A DNA stretch of 64,000 nucleotides from Tubiluchus corallicola (lineage: Eukaryota > Priapulida > Priapulimorpha > Priapulimorphida > Tubiluchidae), in the NCBI GenBank assembly GCA_030141605.1, contig JAQGDQ010000013.1, positions 186,001-250,000 of the forward strand. The letters run 5' to 3'. Numbering within the stretch: the first letter of the stretch is position 1; each line of letters begins with the position of its first letter. Below, piece after piece: positions 1 to 12,500 of this stretch. The notes beneath the pieces were generated by a model. It saw only the letters and a list, made by a program, of their open reading frames with translations. It was not told where the DNA came from and searched no databases. Position numbers and translations under genes: made by a program.

Positions 1-1980
1 GTCATCCACTGACATTTCCAAAATGTCACGACTATAACCCTTGGTCTGAAATTGGTACGAGTGTAATAATAAATAAAATACTGGGTACAACCGTCCGGAA
101 CAAGGACAATACGTTTTACCACATGCAGAAATACAATTTCAAACGCAAATTGGATGAATTGCAAGTTTTTCCCTCTCCTCACTCGTCTTGTGGTTTGAAC
201 AGATGCGTTGCTTTAATAGAATATTGAGTTGAATAGCTAGTGGGCGTTGTTGAACAAGCTAGCTTAAAAGCTAGTAAGTTTTCATAGCGCTAAATCATGC
301 ACGAGATAAGATGTCGGTGACTTATTCTCTTGGCGAATAGCTGTGTCTGTTCGCTAACGTTATGCAGTAACATTGTTTATATATATATTATGTGAAACGT
401 GTAAACTAATTATTATATGTAATAAATTACAAGTCAGTGTTCAATGCCCGGATTTGGGGAAATCTCAGTTTTTTTTCTAAATCTGACCATGCTTATTCTT
501 GCAGCCATGACATTAAGACACATTAAAACTTAATTGCTTTCAGAGAACTGTAATAATAAACTGAAGTGACAGTAAGAAACTCATAGTTTCAATATGGGGC
601 CAAATGTCTTCTGAGTTAGATCTGTGTGTCTTTGACATTTCTACTAGCCTGTTAAGCAGTCTATTTCTATCTTCTTATCAAGTAATTCCTATAGTAAATT
701 TTAGTATGTCCTTAATTGTGTTTGTTTTATCAGGTTGAGCTAGACAGCTGTTGCTCTTTCGAACTTTGGGACTTTTGTCACAGTCTCCAGCTGCCATTTA
801 GTTAGGCTATGATAATTGTTCGTTTTAGCTAAATATTTTGTCGGCTTGTCGAAAGATGATGCCATTTCTTAGATTTGCCTGATTTTGGAATAAGGTGATT
901 CTCAAGATGCGGTAAACAGGTAGAAACATCAATACCTGCACAACTAATGGTGGTCGTAATAGGAGGATCAAGGTCAGCTCACTGCAAAGAATTTGAGTTT
1001 GGGTGTCACCTACTGACAACTCAACATAGGTGAAAAAAATCCAAAAAGAGAGTCCAGAGAGTGGTAGGCTTAGTGGGAGAATCCAGGTGAGCTTAATGTA
1101 AGGACCATACTGACAGCTTAACATTGATAGATTTGACCTTTCCAGAAGGGAGGATCCAGGATTCGTACAATTGCAACTAAAGCGTTATAGAATCAGGTTT
1201 TATCATGCAAATGTCAGGTGTAGATGCTAGGTGTTGGGTGAGAATTGTTGGGTACTGACATGCAATGGCATTGAGGTTAAAGGTCACATGTGGACACAGT
1301 GTTGAAATATAGAGGTTATAAGTTTAAACAGCATATCAACTTATGAGACAATTGTGCGAAACTATCAACTTGTTCTCGGTAACAGAAGCAATTAAAGGAA
1401 TGGCTGATGCATCTGATCATGAAGATCAACACATCACACTCACATTAATTAGACACTGTTTGTTTTTATGCTACATAATTAGTCAGATTAAGAGATCAAA
1501 ACGTCTAAACAATTAACAACATGTGGACATGACATAGATAATCACACTTTAAAATCTCATCTCAGGTTTAAGTGCAAGGTATCTTTTCTAATTCTCTTTT
1601 GACGCTTTCGACTTGGGTATTCTTTCAGTTATATAACATGGATGCAATATAGTAGTGCTCATGCTAACTGAATTTTTAATCACACATTTGGACAATAAAA
1701 CACTATGGTAAAGATCGTATCATTTAAGGCTAATTTTGATTCATTAGTCTGAATTTTTTTGTAGAAGCAGTTTTCCAATAGTAACTGGCTGTGGTGTTTG
1801 TTCTGTAGAATTATGCCCACGATCTAAATCATGTAGTCTCTTACAAATAAACCTTATAGGTATCAACCCAATGCCTGAAAGTATCACTTCTATCAAGTAC
1901 TGTCTTGCCATATTTGCAAAAAAGAACATTCTTTTCCATTCCTATTTGGTTGGCTGAAACATACAGTTATAGACCATCAG

Positions 1981-2202
1981 CTGTAGCGGATAGCCCTATA
2001 GGCTGAATAGGCTGAAGCCTAAGGCCCGGGATCAAGTTTACACAATTTAAGTTTACACAAGGTAGACAAAAACTCACAAAATTAAACAAACTTACAAACA
2101 ACGAGAGCTCCACAAAAACACGTCAGCTCAGCAGTGTAGCAACATTTAAAAGGCCCGTTCCAAGCTCAAGCCTAAGGCCCATAAAATCATAATCCGCCGC
2201 TG
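1981..2202. mobile_element. hAT-like MITE with 8-bp target-site duplication
   Basis: A 222-bp non-autonomous element. The octamer ACCATCAG lies immediately outside both ends (1973-1980 and 2203-2210), the 8-bp duplication typical of hAT transposons. The ends are imperfect inverted repeats: CTGTAGCGGAT on the left against CAGCGGCGGAT read from the right. Just inside, GCCTAAGGCCC occurs on both sides (about 2018 and 2170). There is no open frame, so it would have been moved by a transposase in trans. Confidence 0.8.
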
Positions 2203-3247
2203 ACCATCAGCTAAGTATTTGGATTTTTTTCTCTACTGAATGGTGCAATCAGAATATTGCATTGAAATGTTGCTCTGTTATGACTGTCAACTGCTATATG
2301 TCTTGTTACTAAAACTGAAATGTTCCAACATCATAGTTACAAACTTCTGAAATTCAGGTATGTTGAAATGCAGCTATGGTTGTCCTAAGAATGCTGATCA
2401 CTGAGACCACCAGGTGTGCATAATCTCATTACTAATGCTCTCAGAATGATCAAGACAACATACATCTTTATCAGCTTGTGACATATGACAAAAGTAGCTT
2501 TATTATCATGAAGAGTACAAAATTGAAGGATTGAAGACGAAACTTACCATGTTAACTCAAAATACCATAATTCCATTTACTTGATGAGTATCTGCCACTT
2601 GTGTATATTATTCTCACTTTATGCTTCAAAGCTCATGGACTGCAGGCTCTCATATGCTTTAAAACACAACATCTTATGTTTGACTTTGAACTTTGTTGCC
2701 CTGATCAGGGGGAAACAGACAGACAGACCTGACCAACAGACAGTTCCAAGTTTCAAATGTTTCGTGTTGATGCAGTTGCAGTTCAGATTGTTGGTACCAA
2801 AATCTTTGAAAGCACTGCTGCTCATAGAATTGGGCTCATTGAATTAATAATAAGAAATCAATAATGGAACATGCTTTGGTTTCATTATTCTGGCAGGCTC
2901 TTACTTTTTCTGTTCATCTATGGAGCTTTTATTGCTAAGATGCACAACCCTTTCACGGTATCTTAGCAAGATATCTAATCAATAACAAATAAACAGGTTC
3001 CACGTCATATCTTATACAGAAATGTATTGCATGGTGCCATCAAAGTCTTACGGTGTGAAACTACATATAAAATCAACAAATCAGAGGAAGGTTTGCAATA
3101 TCTGAGAAAGCCTTGAAAATATCTGTGTTGTGATGACAGCTTAATGACAGTAGAGTCGATAATAATGATGTTGTGCACTGCTTATATAATTTAGTTGCAT
3201 AAACTCAAATGTAAACCTAAATTCAAATTAATTTTATTGGTTACAAC

Positions 3248-3451
3248 TGATGATGATGGTAGCAGTGATGATGACATAGATGTTGATAGTGTTAATAGTC
3301 ATGCAGTGTAGGTGTTGGTGATGATTACGATAGTGATGATCGTGATGTTATTGTTGATAATGATAATGGTAATGGTGATAATGATGTTGGTGATGATGAT
3401 ATTGATGATGATGGTGAAGATCATGGTGATGGTGGTGATAATTATGTTTGA
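3248..3451. repeat. GAT/GTGATGATG-rich degenerate satellite
   Basis: About 200 bp of degenerate trinucleotide-type repeat built from GAT, GGT and AAT steps, ending about 27 bp before the splice acceptor of the first L3MBTL coding exon. It produces a spurious Met/Val/Ile-rich open frame upstream of the real start. Confidence 0.75.
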
Positions 3452-3500
3452 CTTTTCTTTTGCATTTTGTGATTATAGACTAGTAACGGAAAGAACTGTA

Positions 3501-6500
3501 ATGCTGGTGAAAATGGATAAAACTATTGAAAACTCCACTCCCGATCAAGGAGCGCCTCCTGCGAAGAAGCCTCGCTTAGCGGATACCTCGGGGCACATCT
3601 CCCTGACTCAAGTTACAACTAAGGCTGATACTGGACTGATTGGAGGACATTCCAAGCCAAAGGCTAAACCAGAGAGTAGTACAATGTGTCTACAACCTGG
3701 TGTAGTCAGAGGTAGATTTATCTTTTTAAAGGGCAAAATTCTTGAGCATTAGTTTGGGTCTTAAGAAAAAACACCTGGTTATTCAGTCACACGTTTGCTG
3801 TGCAACTGTGTCTGTCAGAATCTTCTTGACATACCTCTGTTTCGTATTATTATTTGTGCCTTTTTGTTTCTTTAGTAACTCGCACATTTACAGGATTAAG
3901 GTCACTAAGCCGACTAGGTGCACTCCTTGGGTAGGTGAATTTATGTTTATGAGCTGCACCCTCAGTTCGAAGGTCATGTTGAGGGTGGAACTTTTTTATT
4001 TTTTGTTACTCTTATCTCCTCCTACAGTTTTTGAGTTAAGGTCACGAGAGGAGGTTGAGCTCTTGTGCATGGCTGAGTAGGGGCCAAGTGCGTGTAGGAT
4101 AATTTTCCATTAAGGGACAAAAATTGCAATTGGGGTCGAGGACACCAATGCTTAGTGGTGTCGAACAATAGTAGTTTCTAACTTATAAGATATCAAACGA
4201 AAGCTCAGTGAGATAAATTGAATGGTATGAGTTATGCATGCATTGGTAGATTTCTGACCCCACTTGGGGACAAATATTGTTATTGTGGGTTAACAACACC
4301 AGTGCTCCATTGTAGAGAAACTGTGGCTTGTGGTGTATCAAGTGAAAGGTCCTGATGAGGCAAATAAATGGTATAAGTTACGGTCAGATGGATTGTCCTC
4401 TGACATTACCGGGGGCAAACCGAAATTTGGCGTCAGAAAGGTAAATACTTCCAGTGTCGAGCAATAGTCGTGGCACGTCACACCCATATTGGTTGACCCC
4501 AAGGTCACAGTCAAAAGGTGGCAAGTTTCCATTTCTTTGAAACTATTAATGCAAGTACAACAGTACTACGTACATATTGTTAACTATTTTGAAAAACATT
4601 TTTCATTTGTAAGCACAAAACAAAAGCTGTCACTTTAAGTTGTTTCTGTAACAGTTTTTGACAGGATCAAAAACATACACTAATTTCAGCTTTCTAACTC
4701 CAACTGAGTTGAAATAACTCCAGAAATATTTACCCAATTGAGTTAAAGTTTGGTACGGTGATTAGACAGGATTTCCTTAAAAAATTGCCACAAATTGGTT
4801 TTATTTAATTAATTACATCTATTTGATTAATAAATTTTAAATTCATGTAATTCGAATAGTGTTTGTCTATTTGAGTTTAAATTTGCTCTGATGATTAGTT
4901 GAGCTGTCCTTAGTTCAAAGTAAGAAATTTGTAGCAATTCACAAATCCGTTAATTAATCAGAGCTGTTTAATTAATTATTTTTAAATTGATTTAAATTAT
5001 ACGTTCCTTTGATTTAATTGAATCAATGTTTACTGGTATGTTTAGCTAGGAAGTCTTTGGTTCAAAACAAAAAATTTTTAGTTTTTAGCAATTCATTATT
5101 CTATTAGTTAATTAGAATTGTTTAATTAATTGATTTTAAATTTTTTTAAATTACATTTTTGCATGATCCAGTTGAGTTAAAATTTGAGCATGATGAGCCA
5201 GGATGTAGATGGTGTAAATCCACTGGCTTGGTATTTTGTGCAAATTGTCTGTTGCCACCTAAGAAGGGGGAAGCATTGTAGACAGTAGGGTTTTATATTA
5301 AACTACTGTACATCTAGTCAGTCTCCCTAAGGTATATATTTGATCACATAATAGTAATAAGATTGTTACTGATAATCTTATTTTTAACATATACTTAAAC
5401 TGTTAGGTCACAGTCACACATTATTATATACAATTATTGCCCAAGGACAGCCACATTCATCTGTGATCACACATCGCATTTCACACAAATAAATACTTAG
5501 TAAAACATTACAGCATTCAAATTTTGGAGAGTACCTGATAAATGTGGTTGATAATCGCTTTTTGTGCTTATTGTTCGTTACTGGGGCAAAATAGCTGTAT
5601 GGTAGGAATGTGGTATTTGGCCTTATCTAAGCCAATTAGAAAAACAAATGAGTGAACTAAATGAATGTATATATGATCAAATGACTGATTGAAGATATGA
5701 ATGAAATCAATGAATATTAGCAGTGCAGTATCAGTTTCAAAAACGAGTTAGTGAATGAATGATTGAGTGAGTTAATGGAGAGAACAAATGGCTGAGTAAA
5801 TGAATAAAACAAGCTTAAAAATAATGTTGAATCAAAAGTTAACCACGCAGACAGCTAGGGCAATGTACTCTTTATATTATAATTTTACATATAGTTTGTC
5901 CATTTTTGTCCATGGAAGATTTTATTATTTTGAAGGAACCGGTGCTATTAACTTGACTATATCAAATGGAGAGATATACACTCAGAGTTGCACTTCACGT
6001 CCAATTGTGACGCATGCTGCTGTGACACAAGCTGTCCTTGCTACTGCTGCAACCTCTACGGGAACTTTGGCCACCGCTTCTGGAATTACTTTTCGTCCGG
6101 CAGTGCGACCATTGTCAGCAGGGATACGGACAGGAGGAATTCGACCCGCTGGAATACCCGTCTCTCAGTTTTTAGTTAGAGCAGACCAACTGAATGCTCC
6201 TACATTGCTCCCTTTAAAAGGTTGGCCATATTGTTGTAAATGGTTTTCAGTAGCTTGTTTTTTAATGTGGGCTGTCATGCTATTAACGAAGTACTTATGA
6301 GAGGATATAATCCGTGCTGATTGTGGTTAAATAAATGATATTTGTAATCAGTCTCGTGATCTTTGTGTCGATATGTTTATTTACTGTGCACGCTGTTACT
6401 GTGCTTGAAAAGACAGAAGTTATTTCTAATTTCAAACATTATAATTACTAATTTCAGTGATATCATCAGTTGGTACTAGACTGCCACATACAACAACAGG

Positions 6501-9500
6501 CACAATTACAGTACCAGTCAACAACATGCTAGCTCTGCAGCCTGGTCCTCGAGGATCAATTGCTTTAGCTCCTATTATGCACCCATTGTCTCCGGGCATG
6601 ATACCTACACCACCAGCTGCCCACCAGGGTGGTGCCAGCAAACCTGTGCATATAACTGCTAGTCAGCCGATGGCAGCACACATGCAACGGCCTACAAGCC
6701 TTGCCATGGCGTAAGTTTTTCATTATTAACCTACTTGTTTCTGTTTGCTTCTACTGTTAGAGAACAAAATTTATGTGTGCATATTGCATATTGGTAATTA
6801 CACTCTTGCATATAATATTAACAAAACAAACACGATGACCATCATGCATATGTTTGTCTGATAATTTTCCGAGTTTTCAAAGTATTACCACTTTTTATTT
6901 GAGTTATTTTATTTACAGATTGTTTTAATTACAGTGTGTTGTATAATGAAATCTTTAACATTTTTAGGGGTGGTTTGCAACGGAGACCTACATTGTTACC
7001 AGTAATCACTTCAACTTGCACTCCCATTGCAGCTGTTCCAGCATCAGGGTTGTTGTCAACCAGACCTTTTGTGGTGAGGGTTTTCAATAGTCTAATATTG
7101 TAATAAGCTGTAATACACATTTATTGTAATAAATAAATTTTTAACTTAAGCAATTTGTTTAAAATAGAGACAACATCTAAACATGAAAGTGGGGGCCATT
7201 TTGTGGTGAATAGGAATATAGGAAGTCTTCAAAAAAAAAACTTGCTAGCTTGTAAGACTGTTAAGCAAGCTAGCAAGTTTTTTTTCTTTTCTTTTTTCTC
7301 ATCATCTCCTAAGTAATTGTTGCTCTTTCCCATACTTACTTTTTCTCATAAATTTTTCTATATTACACTTTTTTGATACTTATTTTTTCTTTCCATACTC
7401 TCACTTTTCTTTTAACTTTACTCACTAACCTGGTCAAATTCCCCTGTTAATAAGACCCCATTTGAAACTACTACATATAGTAATCCTAATTACTGAATAA
7501 TTGTATTGTTTTGTTTAGATTTTGGTATCCAACTTATTATTTTTTTGTTTTCAGTTCTTTTTGGATAATTTGTATCATTTATACTGTTTTTATTATTATT
7601 ATTTTTTTCTTATTTGTTTTTGTTTTTGTTATCTGCAGCATCACCGTTAATTTTTAATAGACTAATCTACTTATAAGAAAGGGCAGGAGACTAGATGACC
7701 CTATGGTCCTTCCCTGCCCTGCTCCATCATTATAATTACTTAATATTTAAAAAACTTTTAATGTTAAACTAATTGGAGAATATAAATGTTCTATGTCTAT
7801 GTTTATGTCTGTGTCTACTGAATTAGCAGAGGTAAATAAATAAATTTTTGCAATCTCCAAATGGCCTAGAAAATCCTGAAGTCAGACCATTTGTGTCAGA
7901 AAGGACCATATGTATACTACACATTTTTTTAACGTACTTGGCTTTTTATAGTTGGGTGCCTAGTGCCTGTCAGTGTAGTGTTGTATTTTGTTTATTATGT
8001 TTTGTAAGAGTGTATTCTTATTATCTTATTGTACCCACTTTCAAGTTAGTTTTGCACGGAAAGCTCCTATTTGATGATTATTCATCCTTGTGGTATGGCA
8101 CAAAGTTGGACGTTGCTAGACAATTAGTTTAGAATTTAAGTAGATTGCAAATTATATCTAATTTATCATAATGCCTACAGTGCATTGCTGACATAAAAAT
8201 CTCTTCCGTTTTAGTTAGTCTGGGTCTCTGTGATGGATGAGATGCAGAAATGCGTCTTTCAATAATAATATTAATACTTCTTTTACTTCCTAGCACCCAA
8301 AAAATATGAGAAATGCCTCTGTTCAATCTGTCTAGATTTCGCTCTTGCTGAGTGAGTAAAATGAGTTCTCAAGGTGTTAGTAAATGGACCTTGGCTGCTA
8401 AAATAAGAGAATCGCCATGTTGTTTCTATTTTTCCTTCTCTGATACGTTGCTTAATCTTCCCGAACCTAATTGTAAGCCTTGTGTATTTGCAGCATGCAC
8501 AAGTAAAACAAAAAACAGACTTGCAATCTGGACCACCACCGTTGCAACCTATTCAGGATTCAAGCAAGATTACCACTTTTGAAACTAAGGCATCTATACA
8601 GGTTAAGTGCTCTAAGTTTTTTACACTGGTTACATAATGCTGTTTAACTGAAAGTCAGTATTCACAATTAAGCAATAATGGATTAGTGAGGTTGGTGAGT
8701 GGTTATAAGAACATTCGACCTCACTTAGAACGTCATGGTATGTCTAGGTAGGAGTTGTTTTCCACAGATTTGCTAATTGTAATTGCTTTATGTAATGTTT
8801 TGCCATTAATGTTTCTTCTAATATTTTAAGAAATTATAAATCCTTTACACTTTGTTGCATGCTTAGGTACCAGCTATATCATCTCTAACCCGTGATTCCG
8901 CAAGTGGCATAACCATTATTTCCATGTCTCCAAGCAGTGTTACCACAGAGTCTAAAGACACAGCAAAAAACATTACCACTGTGCAAGCAGTCTCAAAAAA
9001 TGCTGGGAACACCATAACTGCTCCGAAAAAATCATTACCACCTGGAACAGAAACTGCAAATAGCACTCTGCCTGATGTGCAAATGACAGTTGTTAAAGCT
9101 GATGCTGTTCCTACAACTGATAAAGCTGTGCTATTAGATAAAACTGCAGAACTTGACTGTACCTCCAAAAAGGAGGGAAAGGCAGATGACGATGAAAAAG
9201 AAAAATGTTCTAGCAAGGAATCGGAGGATGCTCCGAAGAATCTAGACGAGAATAGTTTGAATGATTTTGATCCAATGAGCATAATGGATTGGAAAGACGG
9301 AGTAGGATCTTTACCTGGTAGCAATTTAAAGGTATTGGTACTTTAACAATTTATAGATTGTGTAGCTAGCATGAAAGAGAAATTCTTGATCATCAGGTAT
9401 TGTTTTTTGCCTTTCTAAGACCCGCTGATTGGGATTTACCTAGCAAGGAACAGTTGTACTAGAAATGTTTTTCAATGTGTGCAGTGTGCAGTGTATATGC

Positions 9501-12500
9501 TTTGTTTAAAGCAGCAAACGTCTAGCAAAGCTTCACATGGTAGGTGAACTAACCAGTTTGTAGCTAGTGATCAGTATAACAACTGCAGTGCAACCTCACA
9601 ACTATTTCTTAGAGGAAGAGGAAGAAAAGGAAACATGGAGGAGCAGAGAAATAAAAATAGATAAAAGAGAGGCAGAAGATGAGGAGAGGAAAGAGAGCAA
9701 ACAGAGGAAACATTGCAGGAATTCTTAGCGATCAAACTTAAAAGCAGGGTTTAACAATTATTGTATGTCCAAATTTTTTACCATGGAGGTTATCTTTGTT
9801 AACTGGTGTTGCACATACCCACACTGATAAACAGCAGTTTATATCAATGACAATGACTGTTTTTTGTTGTATGTTGTCACAGCATGTTGCTTTTTTTGCT
9901 AACGATTATTAGTGAACAGGTAAATCAATAAATAACAAGGTATACCTAAACATTTTTAAACGTGCTTATTATTTATACTTTAGTTTCGCCTCAATGAATT
10001 TGGACTGATGGAAGTTATTACTGAGGATGAAGCTAATGAAAATGAAAACAGCAGCGGGGAAATGAAATGCACTGCTAGTAAGTTTTGGATTCAGTTTAGA
10101 GCAAAGTTCAACTAGTTTTCTCAATGTAACTTTAGCACACGATTTGTCGCATAAAATGCAAGCAGTACCTCCGTTCAGCTTTGGCCGTGCTACACATACA
10201 CACAGTACTAGGATCCAGTAAAATCTTTTTTCCCGACAAGTTTTTGTGTGGCTAATATTTAGTTGACCTTGCATCGTTATCATTAGAAATTTTTTAGATT
10301 GATGAAACAGTCCTTATTGATTTGAAAAATTGAGTCACATCTGTATTATCTTTATTAACGAGCGTGAGATTCTCGCGTGTTACTGCTAGAGTTATCTGTA
10401 CTAGTTTAATGTTAACTAATTACAACACTGCATCAATTATTTTTGTGTTCCGAAGCTTCACAAATATTTCTATTTCCTATTTTTCTACGAATAAACAAAT
10501 GTAACAGTCTTGATGCACTTGCTTTTATAGTGGTTTGTATACATCTTATTGTATTAAAAAACAAGTTCTTGGTATTTTGCAAATGATTTCAATTGTGTAT
10601 TGATTTAAACTGACAAATAATTTACTAATTTGAACTCTCCGTTTCTGATCATAATTGTTTGAATTTTAGCTAAATTTAATTTTCTTATTTCGCTTTGTTT
10701 AGGCAGTGATAGGAGAACTTCGACTGTGACTGTGTCCAACAGTGATTTAGACTTGGCATCGCGTGGGATCTGCTGTTGTGAAAACTGCGGCATGTATGGA
10801 ATGATCAGCGAGTTTTGCAAATCTGGCAAATTTTGCAGCCAAGCTTGTATCACTGCTTTTGAAATGTTAGTTGCATCTATTTCTGCTAATATAGTTTCAG
10901 ACATTGTAAGCCTGTCCACTTGTCATAAGGAGTACTGTATTTATTGCCCTTAACAAAACTTATAATGTGTAATGTGAAAATTCTTGCTACTTTGATGTGT
11001 AAACTTTTACTGTGTTTAAAATGCAATAAATATAGTATTATATTGCTGTCATTATATTGTACGGTTCAGGTAGTTGAATTTTTTAAATAATTTTGACTTT
11101 TTTTGTGAAAATGGCATAGGAAACCCCGACCAGCGGATGTTGCTTCAGATGATAGTGTAAAGAAGAAGAAACGGAAGATGACTGAAGATGGTGACATGAA
11201 TACTGTTAGTGTTGCTATTAATCATTCTGTCTTAGAGAATAGAATTTATTATGGTTTTCCCAAATTTTAGTGTTAACTACAATAAACTCTTTTTATAGTA
11301 ATAATTTTAACTATGGAGTTTTCTTCATATGTTAGCTGCAACAGGCTTTTTGTATGTATCGCCAATTTTGCTAAAAATGTAAATGATGAGCAAGATAATA
11401 TACTAAATTACTGTTTTAATAAATGATTTGTAACTCTTATAGAAACTCTACTAGCAAGTAGCAAGTGACCTGTATGCAGTGTCACATTATTCTATAGGCT
11501 AGTATAGACTGCACCCTAAGACTCTTCAAGCCAAACTTGATGGGCCCTGCTAAAAGATTTTTAAATATAATTTTTTTGGAAACAGTATAATATTTTAATA
11601 TTTTACGTGGCTGAATAATTCATTTACCTTGAAATAAAATTTCAACTTTAGAAAAAGGAGGCTCGGGAGTCTGCAAACCCAATTTAAAAAAATGGCACGT
11701 TATCTCAAATATAATTTGAAACCCGTTATCCGACATAAGAGGTTCTAGCTGTTTGCAATAAGTTTATTTTAAAGCTTTGTAAATATATCACGAGTAAAAA
11801 ATATTCAAGGTGGATGCATGCCACTTGGAGGGAAGCTGATTTCATTAGCGTAAGGGTCGCAAAAGGTTATAGTCTGGCTTGGCTTGTACGCCAGTTGTTT
11901 TTCTGTTAAATTGTTAAATGAAAAGTATAAACAATAGATGATTTTCAGACGTAAAGCAATATAATTTTTTGGTTAAAGAGAACAGGCGATAGCAAACAAC
12001 GAAATTTGTTAGCATTAAAATGCGAAAAAAACTAGTCTAAAAGGAAACTTTTAGAGTAGTTCTCTGTTAAAATAAATTTTTGAAATGGTGATTTTTAAGG
12101 TATTTTAGATTTTTAAGTTTATTGGCTATTCTAACTTCTGTTTTATTGCTTACCCTAATTTCGTGTTCTTTTTTTAGATAAATTTCAAGGTAAAAAATCG
12201 ACAAGATTTGAAGATGACAATCCGCATGCCAAAATCCGAATCTCCAGATTTGGATACTGCTGGTCTGGATGGTATCAGCAATGGGTTGCAAAATTTGGGA
12301 AAACGAGTAAAGGGCTTTTCCTGGAAAAAATATCTGGAAGATGAGAAGGGTAAAGCTGCACCTTCAAAACTTTTCAACGAGGTGACTGAATTAATTCTAT
12401 GCTCGAGTAATGCAGACATTTGTATATCTTTTCACAGTTACTAGTTATGTTCCAATTCGTAGATTCTGCTTTACAATAGACTCAGCTATTTTCAAGTGAC

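Larger units (their letters stand above)
1..3478. other. 5' flank of the L3MBTL gene, no gene recognised
   Basis: I see no convincing coding exon here. Short open frames on both strands show no family resemblance and no linked splice sites. The stretch holds one hAT-like MITE (1981-2202) and, at its right end, a GAT-rich tract. A good acceptor (pyrimidine-rich run ending in AG at 3477-3478) implies that at least one 5' UTR exon and the promoter of the L3MBTL gene lie somewhere in this region, but I could not pick out the partner donor. Confidence 0.5.

Noticed and set aside
3312-3500. N-terminal extension of the L3MBTL protein
   Set aside because: The upstream frame is the GAT-rich satellite and lies before a strong splice acceptor at 3477-3478, so it is intron or untranslated.
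6432-6641. 69-codon open frame on the - strand
   Set aside because: Shadow of L3MBTL exon 3.
8863-9324. 153-codon open frame on the - strand
   Set aside because: Exactly antisense to L3MBTL exon 6, which has in-phase splice sites and continues into the conserved [12 protein letters not shown] motif; the antisense frame is Ser/Phe/Val-rich without a family.
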